DNA of 64,000 nt from Diphasiastrum complanatum (taxonomy: Eukaryota; Streptophyta; Lycopodiopsida; Lycopodiales; Lycopodiaceae), in the NCBI GenBank assembly GCA_029204225.1, contig CM055102.1, positions 16,822,223 to 16,886,222 of the forward strand, written 5' to 3'. The translations under genes were made by a program, and so were the position numbers. Numbering within the stretch: the first letter of the stretch is position 1; each line of letters opens with the position of its first letter. Shown one piece after another: positions 54,509 to 64,000 of this stretch. The notes beneath the pieces were generated by a model that had not been told where the DNA came from, did no database searches, and worked only from the letters and a program-made list of their open reading frames with translations.

Positions 54509-54689
54509 GTCGAGTACAGGTTGTTGCAACTGTTAGAGACTGTTCTCGATGATGGGAAGGCTAGAGTGCGCAGGCTGTCAAGCTCATGGCCTTGGAGAGA
54601 TGTGGTTTCAGAGCTCTCAGTACTTGATTTGCCAACCGTTAAAAGCGATGGATACAGGGTCCATCAACCAGCGAACTCTACTGTGGAAG
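54509..54689 (+). CDS. BIG: BIG exon 3
   Basis: Encodes VEYRLLQLLETVLDDGKARV and WPWRDVVSELSVLDLPTVKS, leading to HQPANSTVE. No domain; part of the N-terminal helical region. Acceptor GATACAG, donor GGAAG|GTATGA, phase 1. Confidence 0.82.
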
Positions 54690-54867
54690 GTATGACATGT
54701 CTGTGCTAATTTGTTCATGTTTCTAAGTTCCTATGACACACTTTCATTTGAAAGAATGTTGGAGCGTGGGCTTGAAAGAAAAGAGTAACACATTCGTTCT
54801 GGTATTTAGACAATATTAAGCAGATTAGTGTAAAAAAGCAGCTGAAGGTCCTGATTTTTGTTGACAG

Positions 54868-57800
54868 TTGAAATGAAAGAGGTACCTTCGAATAAGTCGA
54901 AAGAAGTCAGGCATTTGGAAGATATATTGGTACTCCTGGCAAGTGAAGAGCTTCTTGCCCATGAATTAAGTAATGGAGGTTCTGAGACTCAGGCAGCTGA
55001 AGCACTTCTGAAACCTAGTAACAGCATGGTAGCTGCAGCACAGCATTATGCTGTTGTCCACCTTGGATGTGTAAAACGGGTTTTGGGCCTTTGCACAGCA
55101 GTTCTCAATATAAGCCAGTTTGCTGATATTGATGAAGATAAGAGGGTACTTCAGGAAAGGATCTCCTTTGTTTCAAAGCTTTTGAAACTGGTAGTGAATT
55201 TGGTCAGAGGTACTGGTCTCTCTGTATTTGAGGAAAATGCCACCTGTGATCTCATTGTTATTGCTAGGTCCTTACCCCACATTTTGAAAAGAACCAATGA
55301 CTCCAATAGCCTGGACATGGAGAATGTCTCTGAAGGTGGTCAAGGTTCGTTCTCGGAGTTACTAGATAGCCTATTACTGCTCTCCGAGATCGTGTTTCCA
55401 AACCAGGCAATATATCAGAATATGAGGACCTATGTAACTGCTAGCATCCTTGATGCTTTGGCAGCAGGGGGCAGGCACGAGATTTCATATGGATTGCAGC
55501 ACTTGCCTTTAGCTTGTACGCCTCAGGTTGTCAATTATCTCTTGAATCTTCTGCAAAATAGTTGTGCACAATCATTTGGGCGTTTCCAACAGCAATCTAG
55601 GGCAGCAAAAGATGCTTCTTCTGGAATGAACCATGATTCCAGTGCTAGAGGTCCTTCAGATTTGTACATTTGCCAGCTCCGGTCACAGGACTTCATTTTG
55701 AATGATGCACGGAGTTACTTGGAGCATATGCAGATAGTTTTTCCTGGGGATGGTCGGTGGCTGGATAGTCTGATGACAGTTGCTGTTATTTTTCATTCTC
55801 AGGGATCAAGATCAAGGGCAGTCGTTGATTCAGCATCATCAATCCAGAGCGAAGATGAATCGCTGAATGTTTCGATGGATTCAGTTACTGTTGCTAGTGA
55901 GGATGATGCCTTGTTTGGAGACTTATTTTCAGAATCAGGGAGGCACTCTGTGACTTCCGAAGAGATAGGACAAACTTCTTGTTCGACAAAAAAATTGGAA
56001 ACAATACACAATAGTCCCCTTCAAGTAACTTGCCACATTTTAACATTTCTGAAAGACTTCATTTTTTCGGATGATTGGAATAGAAGCGTTTTTGAAATTG
56101 CATCTAAACACCTATCTAAAGAACATGTAAATGCTCTTCTTCAAATACTTTTTTCACAGCCAAGCATTTTGGAAAAACATTCATTGACATATGATGCTAC
56201 TGAATCTGAAGGAAGTTCAGATTTGCTAGTTCAGCTACAGAAAACTTCCTTTGAGTTTTTATATGCACTGGTGGTTCGAGGTGCACTATCATATGCTCTA
56301 GAATGCCATCTTTTTAGTCAAATATTGAAAGAAGGAGAGTTGGGCCTTGCGTTGTCACCAAAAGTTCTGGTAATTGTTTCAAAGTTGCTTATTTGTAGAT
56401 CTAAGCAGCAGGCTTCATCCGGCAATGATCCTCTTGTTTTTGAACTGTGGAGGAATTTCCAAGATTTTCTTGTCACCAAAATGCGGAATGCGAAATCAGC
56501 AGATATAAGTGTGGATAGAGTTTCCAGAAATCTTCCATCCTGGTTTCACATGGAAGTTTTGTTCATGGCATTTCATTCTGTAGATCCTGCTGGTAGAGCA
56601 AACATATTTCAAAATCTGTTATCAGCATTAAAATCTAGTTTAAGTGCCGAAAAACAACTGTCTGGCACAGCTTTGGCTGTGTGGTCTTTGTTGATTTCCA
56701 GGATTGTCCTTGCAGTGAAGTATGTTGCATTTCATTTTCACTCTTTTCCCAGATGGTTGTTGTTGGACTTGGCCAAAAAATTAAGACTTGATGGAGGAAC
56801 AACTGTGGATTCGACTGTTGAAGAAAAACCTTTTCCTTCTTGGGCATCTCTCTTGGCACGTAATATTTTTGATGGCCAGAGAAGTTCTGGTCAGAGCAAT
56901 TCAGATGAACAGTGGTTCCAGCACCTTTTTGATGTCAGTGAATTCTCAAGTTACACTGGCAACCTAGAAACTCCAATGCTTATGAGTCCTACTGAAGATT
57001 TGTGCAAACTTAAGAAGCTTGCATACGAAGTCATAGAGGTTTGGAATAACAAGTCTGTCAAGAATGTAGATGAGCTCATACTAGAAAGACACGTGTACTT
57101 ACTGTGCTGGAGTCTTTTAGTGCATTCTGATTTGAAAATTGAACTGGAACCACCATGGGAGTCAGAGCCACCATGGGAGTCAGAGCTAGCAAGTAAAACA
57201 GAAGCAGATACAGGTGCCTTCCTAGATTTTAGCACCACTCTTTATGTTCTTATTAACAAAAGCAATGTCCAAGATATTGACAAATTGGCGGCTTACATTC
57301 TGCATATAGTGGAAATTTTAGATGCTGCGTTTTGTGGGAAAAGAACTGATCATGAGTCATGGAATTTTTTTAGACAAGGAGCTTTTTTGGGATTGCTGCT
57401 TTCTCTTCTGCAGGAAGGCTTTAGGTCTAGTGATGCTAGTAGTCATGCTTGTAATGTGGCTGATTCTCAATTATCTATAAAATTTGCCAATTCCCTCTTT
57501 GTAGATGTAGTGCAGCACCTCCTTGATACAGGTACTGTAGTTCGTTTAGTGAAAGCTCTGTGCTCCATCTTAGCTTTTTATGTGGAGGCTTTTAAGCACT
57601 GCATTGCAGATCTTCTCAGTCAGCAATGTCTGTCAAAGGAGGTGGTGATTTCTATCAATCTACTGCTACAAAGTTGTGTGAATAAGGACAGGCAACAAGA
57701 TCTTTTGGAAAAGATTGGAGTCAGCATATCAAGCCTGAGATTGATACTGAGATGGGGTTCTTCAACATCTATAACATCTTGGCTTGCTGAGAGCATCACT

Positions 57801-60800
57801 TTGCTTGTTAATTCGAATCACAAAGGAGAGTTTGGGCAACTTGATGTTGATCTGTTACCTGCATTGCTGCATGGTTTCCCTTCAAGTTCTCAGACAGGTA
57901 GTGCAGCTGTGCTCTCTTGTTTGCTATCGGTGGAGGCCATTTTGGAGACTCTAGAAAGATGTGTGAAAGCTCGGGCTTCTGACAATCTTTTTGTTAAAGA
58001 CTTATTGGAGCCTGAAGTCCTTGAAAAATTATCAGTAACAATTATGACCATCAGTTTGGATTCTTCATTTGAAATTGTACATGACAAGTGCACAAGCCTG
58101 TTACATTCACTTATCCTGTCAAAGGAAGAGCAGAATTTGCACAGAGATTTGTATTTCTTGAGACATATCGAGGACCTTTTGTGTGCAGTCTGTGCTCATA
58201 AGAAGGTCAATACAGCATTCCAAGAAGCTATTTTAATTCAGGCAGTTGAATCTATTGAGGGAATCCGTATGGATGCTGAAAGATCTGAAGCCCTCAGGCT
58301 TCATTTTTTAATTGACACGGAACGGGAGATTGGCAAGAAAGAGGGATGTGAGCAGATTGCTCATCACTGGCATGTGTTCCAGTCCCTCGTTGGTTCTGGA
58401 AGTCTGTCAGTTCTTATAGATGTTCTAGATGGTTGCTTCTGTGAAGCAGTAAATGTGAAGTTTTTACAACTCCTTATTGATCTTCTAAACCAAGAGAGCA
58501 GCTCACAGGTTGCCTTTAAGCAAAGTATTGAGAAAAAGCTTCTGACAATGGATAGGATGAAATTGGCAGCATGGTTGAAGCAAAGATTCCTAGGGTATTC
58601 TATGGAAAATGATGAAGGAAATTTGGTACAACAATCTACACCTTCTGTTGTCAGGGAATTGGGTATCGATTTTGTACGAGTGTTGGCCATCTCACCTGCT
58701 GGTTTTCACCAAAGAGAACTTTCAAGCTATTTGCTTGATGCAATGATTTTAAATCTAGATCAAGCTTTTCTAACTTTTGACATGACATCGGCTAAATCAT
58801 ATTTCTCTTTAATGGTGCAATTGGCTTTTGGAGAATCTATGGTGGAACATGTATTAAGCTCAGTGATGGAGCTTTTTTCAAAGATGCCATCAACGGGTAT
58901 TTACTTGGAAGGACTTAAGTATCTGCTTACATTTGTAAGGTGTGTATTTGGTGCATGTGGTGCTCAGAAGGCACAAACATATAATCAAGCTGCAGATCGT
59001 AGATTACGAAATGGAAACATTCCTCTTCAAAGTAATTTGCAAGGTGCTAAAGCAAGTTGTGCACTAAGGAGAAGCTCTGAACAATTTCTTCAAGCAGAGT
59101 CTACCAATGAATCAGGAGTAACTTCTGCTGAATGTGATGCAAATTCTGTTGATGAGGATGAAGATGATGCAGCTTCTGATGTTGAACTAGCAAGTATGGA
59201 CAGAGAGGATGATGATGAAGGCACTTCTACAGAACGTGCTCTGGCCTCAAAAGTTTGCACTTTTACGTCAAGTGGGAGTAATTTCATGGAACAACACTGG
59301 TATTTTTGTTACACTTGTGATTTGACCGTTTCAAAAGGGTGCTGCTCCATTTGTGCAAGAGTCTGTCACCGTGGCCATAAGGTTCTCTACTCTCGCCATA
59401 GTCGGTTTTTTTGTGATTGTGGTGCAGGAGGTGTAAGAGGAACAAATTGTTTATGTCTAAAACCTCGCAAATATATCTCTTGTCCAAGTTCTGCTGCACC
59501 TCCAGGTACGAGCACAAGCAACTCTCTCCTTCCTATAGCAGCTCACCAGGACCCAATTCAACAATCTGATAGTGAGTCAGAAATTGATAATGAAGATTTT
59601 ATCGAGAATGATGAAGCACTTAAAATTCTTCTGCTTGAGGGGGAGGAGAAAAAGTTGCTACATGCACTTCAAGAACTTGATGTTGAAGGGCATTTGCTTT
59701 CACTTTGTCAACGTTTCTTGAGTGATCTCAATGCAGGGGTTAAATCAGGTAGACTAACTGAAGAAGTTACAGTTTTGGGAAAGGACAAGCTTCTGAATGC
59801 TAAGAATGATTTGTTGCACCTCAAACGTGCCTACAAGAGTGGATTTCTGGATATGAAAATCAAAGCAGATTATTCCAATGCACGCGAGTTAAAGTCGCAA
59901 GTACTAAGTGGGTCTCTTGTCAAATCCTTGCTGAGTATCAGCAATCGAGGCAGACTTGCTGCAGGTGAGGGTGATAAAGTTGCAATCTTTGATGTGGGGC
60001 AACTTATTGGTCAGCCCACTGCTGCCCCTATTACAATTGATAAGAGCACTGTGAAGCCCCTTTCCAAAAATGCTGTTCGATTTGAGCTTGTGCAACTTGC
60101 CTTCAACAGTGCAAATGAGAGTTATCTTGCAGTAGCAGGGTATGAAGATTGCCAAGTATTCACTGTCAATCCACGAGGTGAAGTAACTGATCGTATTTCT
60201 ATTGAGCTTGCTCTTCAGGATGCCTATGTTCGTAGCATATCTTGGGTTCCAGGATCGCAAGTGCAACTTATGGTGGTTACAAACAAATTTGTTAAGATAT
60301 TTGACCTCTCGCAGGACAAGATTTGTCCCTTGCATTATTTAACTATTCTTGAAGATTGCATATCTGATGCTACTTTGGTACCTGTTGGACAAGGTGAATT
60401 TTTGGTTCTTGTTTTATCTCAGCGTGGGGTGCTTTATATACATCGAATGAATGGAGCCAGTGATTCTGGTGCTTGTATTTTGACGGACATAGTGCAACTG
60501 CCTCTAGAGTACAGGCCTGTGAAGGGTATTTCCATGCATTACTCTTCTGCTTACAAACTTATCTTCCTTGCTTATAATGAGGGCATGTCATTAATTGGAC
60601 GTTTAAATGGTGATGGCATGGGACTTGAGGAGGTTTCTGCTGTTTTTGAAGTGGAACAAGATGGGAAAGTTAAGCCAGCTGGACTCCATCATTGGAAAGA
60701 TACATTTGATGGCACGGGACCTTTTCTGTGCTTGTCCTCTAACAGATCCAACTCAGCCATGGCTGTGCAACTGGACACTACAGACTTACATTATCAGCAA

Positions 60801-61214
60801 TTGCGTATAAGTGGAAATTCAGCATCACTAAGAGTTGATGGTCTTGCTTCATATCGATCAGCGGCAAAAGATCGGAATAATATTTTGATCCTGTATGATG
60901 ATGGAAGCTTACATGTGTACTCGCACAACAATTCAAGTTCAGAATTATTTGGTGGACCGTCTAACCCTCAGAAGCAAAGTTCTAGTTTGGAAGTGGAGCA
61001 AGTGAAAAAACTTGGTGCTGTCTTACTTGGTAGCAAGCCTACTAATGGTGCTGTACCCGTTTTTCCCTTGGACTTTTTTGAAAAGACTACATGCATAACC
61101 GGAGAGGTGAAATTAGGTGGTGACATTCTTCGCAATACTGACTCAGATGGTTTGAAGATGAGTCTCGCATCAGATGATGGGTTCTTAGAAGGTCCTAATG
61201 CAACGGGGTTCAAG
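54868..61214 (+). CDS. BIG: BIG exon 4 (giant exon with UBR box)
   Basis: A single 6,347-nt exon encoding residues about 187-2302. The first 1,450 residues are helical-repeat sequence with BIG-type motifs (HYAVVHLGCVKRVLGLC; EDDALFGDLFSESGRHS). An acidic stretch (SVDEDEDDAASDVE) precedes the UBR box at about residues 1648-1722, seen as SKVCTFTSSGSNFMEQHW, YFCYTCDLTVSKGCCSIC, VCHRGHKV and FFCDCGAGG, with the Cys/His ligands intact. This box binds N-degrons in UBR proteins. A WD40-like region follows (GEGDKVAIFDVGQLIG; VPGSQVQLMVVTNKFVKIFD). The donor TTCAAG|GTGAGA ends phase 0, whereas the open frame runs on to 61286 only by chance. No stops or frameshifts are seen. Confidence 0.97.
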
Positions 61215-61435
61215 GTGAGAGGTTCTTTGTTCATTGCTTTTCATGTGCCAAGCTGTTTAACTGTTGCAAAAAATAATGAAAGTTAATCGAGTGATTTAGC
61301 TTTGTGGGACTGTTCTGAATTTTTTTTTTCATCTGTAGGACTTGTGATTGCTTGGACTTTGTGGCAGTCATCGATTGATGTACCTCATTGACTAAGGATT
61401 ATTGAATTATTAACAACTAGCTTTTGGAGGTGCAG

Positions 61436-62065
61436 ATTCTGGTGTTCAATTCAAACCCAGACCAAGTTATGGTCGGTTGCAGGGTTCATGTAGGTAACAC
61501 GTCAGCCAGTCACATTCCTTCGGAACTTCGTGTATTCCAAAGGTCAATAAGATTGGAAGAAGGTGTTCGCTGCTGGTATGATATACCATTTACCAATTCT
61601 GAGGCACTTCTTGCAGATGAGGAATTCACACTGACTGTTGGTCCGACCTTTAATTGTTCCTCCTTACCAAGGATAGATTGCTTAGAAGTATACGGGCGAT
61701 CTAAGGATGAATTTGGATGGAAGGAGAAGCTTGATGCTGTTTTAGATATGGAGAACCCATCACAGGGGGTCGCAAATGTTTCTCATGGGTTTGCAGGAAG
61801 TGCAACCAAGCTGAAAAAGTTACAGTCTGCATCCTTATTGGAGCAAGTTGTTTTTGATAGTTTCAGAATGATCTGTGACTATTATTTTGCTTGTAGAGTG
61901 CAACTGGCTTCTGAGGTAGAGGACAGCAATGCTTTGGAATCAAGTCGAAAGAAATGCATTCCTGTGCTGGAGGCAATCTTTGAGAGCGACAGACAGCCAC
62001 TTCTGCAATCAGCGGCAAGGCGCATTCTCCGAGCGCTGTACCCAAACAAAGATGCATACTACAAG
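61436..62065 (+). CDS. BIG: BIG exon 5
   Basis: Continues from GFK with ILVFNSNPDQVMVGCRVHVG, FQRSIRLEEGVRCWYDIPFT and RIDCLEVYGRSKDEFGWKEK, very well conserved in plant BIG proteins. Acceptor AGGTGCAG, donor TACAAG|GTAAAT, phase 0. Confidence 0.95.
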
Positions 62066-62764
62066 GTAAATTGTTGCAGCGGTTTTCTCAGTAGTTACAG
62101 TATGCCTTTTTGTGTTCGTGTCAGATGTGTTTTGTAAAAGCATCATATGGAATGTGGATATTGGACTCCCAACCAAAGGGTGCATGTCTTGTTGATTTCT
62201 TACAGACATACATCACACCTATAATGTGTTTATGTCAATGAGTATAGTTGCAGTTATCTGAACGGATTCTGTTCTGTGCTTGTTTTAAAGGAAATTATTT
62301 CAAAATACAGTAATTCTTTTCAGATTGCGTAAATATGGATAAGTATAGCAATCATGTCAAAGTGAATTGTGAGAGTACCAAGAGGCCAGCTAATCATATT
62401 TTGTACCCTCACCTCAATGCTTCAATTTTTGCTCAAGTATTAGGTCTTGAGATTTTAGGTGATTATTTTATTCAGTATCGTTCTGTTATGAGCATTTCTG
62501 GCAATCATACTCAAGTTATAACAATATTGTTCTACACTTTGGTCTTCAAAGTTTTGTCACAATTTGTCAAGAATCTTCATGTTTTTATTGGTGAAGGTTT
62601 TTTTTGACGTTTTTCAAGTATCTCAAGTTTCGTGCTTCTATTCACAGGATCTCATTTTGTCAACACGACGCTTCATACCTAGACAAACTCCAGTGTTTTA
62701 CTGCAGGTCAACCTTTACAGCCATGAATAGATGTTTAATATTCTTTTGTTTGGATGGGTCACAG
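62066..62764. other. BIG intron 5, no gene
   Basis: A 699-nt T-rich intron. The 90-codon frame at 62335-62607 is intronic noise. Acceptor GGGTCACAG. Confidence 0.8.
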
Positions 62765-62945
62765 GCCAAAGATACCATGCGCCTTGCTGGAGTAGCCCGT
62801 TCTTGTCTAGTCGTAGGAACAAAGGTGGCTATAGGTGGTGCTGGTGCTGTACGAGTTGTTCAACAGTTTATGTCTCAGCTTCAATCAGTATGTAAGGTGG
62901 CATTGCATCGACCAACTAACCTGGCAGATTACCTAGAACAAAACA
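62765..62945 (+). CDS. BIG: BIG exon 6
   Basis: Encodes AKDTMRLAGVARSCLVVGTK, then VVQQFMSQLQSVCKVALHRP and LADYLEQN. This matches the KDTMRLLG...VSKVAL segment of the family. The donor AACA|GTATGG leaves phase 1; an unspliced reading would stop at TGA 62976. Confidence 0.93.
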
Positions 62946-63061
62946 GTATGGCTCTTCTACTCTCACAATGTCTTTGAATTTGCTTATTTTATGTGGGTGT
63001 TGTTTGGCCATTGACTTGATATTACTATGAAACTGTTTCTTAGCTCTTCTGGAATTTGCAG

Positions 63062-63302
63062 ACCCTTCCCTTGTAGAGGATTTGACGAAGGTTCTCTGGG
63101 AGATCTTAAAGCAGCTTCAACCTGATCCACAGACTATCAACAATCTGGTGATACCTACAGTGGATTTGATTTATGGCTATGCCGAATGTCTTGCAGTCCA
63201 TTCTAGTGCTGCGGCAGCGACCAACTCCTCTGTTGCACCAGCTGTGTGTATGCTGCGAAAATTACTTTTTTCACCTTATGAAGCTGTGCGCTCGTCATGC
63301 AG
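63062..63302 (+). CDS. BIG: BIG exon 7
   Basis: Encodes [35 protein letters not shown] and [18 protein letters not shown], as in other BIG proteins. Acceptor GGAATTTGCAG, donor ATGCAG|GTGCTT, phase 2. Confidence 0.94.
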
Positions 63303-63411
63303 GTGCTTTATATAGCTCTTTGAGTTGCTATTTCTGGTTTGCAAAGCTGCTGGTCAACGGCGTGTCTATTTTTGACTGCTTATGTCATTTAATTTTCTTA
63401 TATGTGTGCAG

Positions 63412-64000
63412 TTTAGCCATTTCTTCAAGGTTGCTCCAAGTTCCATTTCCTAAGCAAACTATGTTGGCCATGGATGATGTGGAAAGTTCTCGAGCACCCT
63501 CAATACCACAGGGAGGTAATGATGTAGGATCTGGGCAGGTGATGGTTGATGAAGATGTTGGTACGGCCTCTGTACAGTATTGTTGTGATGGTTGCTCTAC
63601 TGTTCCCATTTTGAGACGTCGTTGGCACTGCAATGTTTGTCCTGATTTTGATCTTTGTGAAGCTTGTTATGAAGTCATGGATGCTGATCAGCTTCCACAG
63701 CCCCATAGCAGAGACCATCCCATGTCTGCAATGCCCATTGAAGTTGATTCAGGTGGGGGTGAAGGAAATGCATCGCAGTTTTCTAGCATTGATAAGATAA
63801 ATGATGATAGTGTACTGCAAATGGCAACGGAGCTTAGCTTACCTGTGGGTTCTTCTCTGGAAGCAGGCAGAGATTTCTCAGTAACAACAGCAGATGATAA
63901 CAAACAAGCAGTTACTTCGACTACAAGAAATGTTGTCAACTCTTTGCTGTTAAATCAATTTGTTGAAGACATTCAGGGATGGACAAAGGTCACCAATGGG
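63412..64000 (+). CDS. BIG: BIG exon 8 (ZZ zinc finger), cut by the window end
   Basis: Encodes [19 protein letters not shown], then the ZZ finger at about residues 2709-2755: [33 protein letters not shown] and the closing His residues in PHSRDHPMS. The ZZ domain is a zinc-binding protein-interaction module placed here in all plant BIG proteins. A low-complexity stretch follows. The frame is still open at the last base. In the window 2,849 codons of the gene are present; Arabidopsis BIG is about 5,100 residues, so roughly half is missing on the right, including the C-terminal E3-module region. Confidence 0.97.

Noticed and set aside
61215-61286. Extension of the giant BIG frame past 61214
   Set aside because: A GTGAGA donor at 61215 joins GFK to the conserved ILVFNSNPD of exon 5 in phase 0; the extra 23 codons do not resemble BIG.
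62335-62977. Frames in BIG intron 5 and the read-through of exon 6
   Set aside because: T-rich intron sequence; family alignment places the exon at 62765-62945 with a phase 1 donor.

Overview
The window is nuclear DNA of a land plant. It carries two intron-rich protein genes on the + strand. Both are plant-type housekeeping or regulatory genes whose introns and flanks have filled with decayed retroelements, DNA-transposon remnants, microsatellites and minisatellites. The intron sizes (up to 11 kb), GT-AG junctions, abundant Copia, Gypsy and LINE debris and very long (GA)n tracts fit a seed plant with a moderately large genome. I cannot name the species, and nothing bacterial, phage or organellar is seen.

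Region 1 (1-3,600) is gene-free. It has a Gypsy-type primer-site remnant, TG/AG and TA microsatellites, a four-copy minisatellite and a tiny Copia RT relic. Region 2 (about 3,600-25,550) is a ubiquitin-specific protease of the MYND-finger UBP15-19 group, which I read as 13 coding exons totalling 2,046 nt (681 codons plus stop) with every splice phase consistent. Exon 1 encodes the membrane anchor and half of the MYND finger. A 9.2-kb intron then holds a minus-strand Copia gag-pol, itself broken by a 1,021-bp solo LTR, plus hAT and LINE fragments. Exons 2-3 lead to an 8-kb intron with a LINE-like endonuclease element, an LTR with its primer site and a second hAT fragment. Exons 4-13 are compact and carry the catalytic core.

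Region 3 (about 25,550-37,100) is intergenic. It contains a decayed 3' tandem duplication next to the protease gene, an unusual TCGCGA-rich minisatellite, an unrecognised two-frame minus-strand ORF between direct repeats, a SWIM-finger remnant, a Gypsy RT scrap and a Copia RT fragment with its primer site.

Region 4 (about 37,100-64,000, continuing past the window) is the 5' part of BIG (the UBR4/Calossin/Pushover family). It has a pyrimidine-rich leader with a leader intron, exon 1, an 11-kb intron 1, exon 2, a 5-kb intron 2, exon 3, a giant 6.3-kb exon 4 with the UBR box, and exons 5-8 with the ZZ finger. Phases agree throughout and 2,849 codons lie inside the window. Intron 1 holds Gypsy protease fragments, a second copy of the LINE-like endonuclease element and, most unexpectedly, a degraded piece of nuclear rDNA (18S 3' end plus ITS1). 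Intron 2 carries a complete but internally deleted Copia element with two roughly 1-kb LTRs and a perfect 5-bp target duplication.

No RNA gene other than the rDNA relic, no CRISPR array and no operon-like system was seen. The most unusual material is the endonuclease-bearing, RT-less LINE derivative found in both genes' introns, the nested insertions, the rDNA relic, and the start-overlapping upstream ORFs in both genes.
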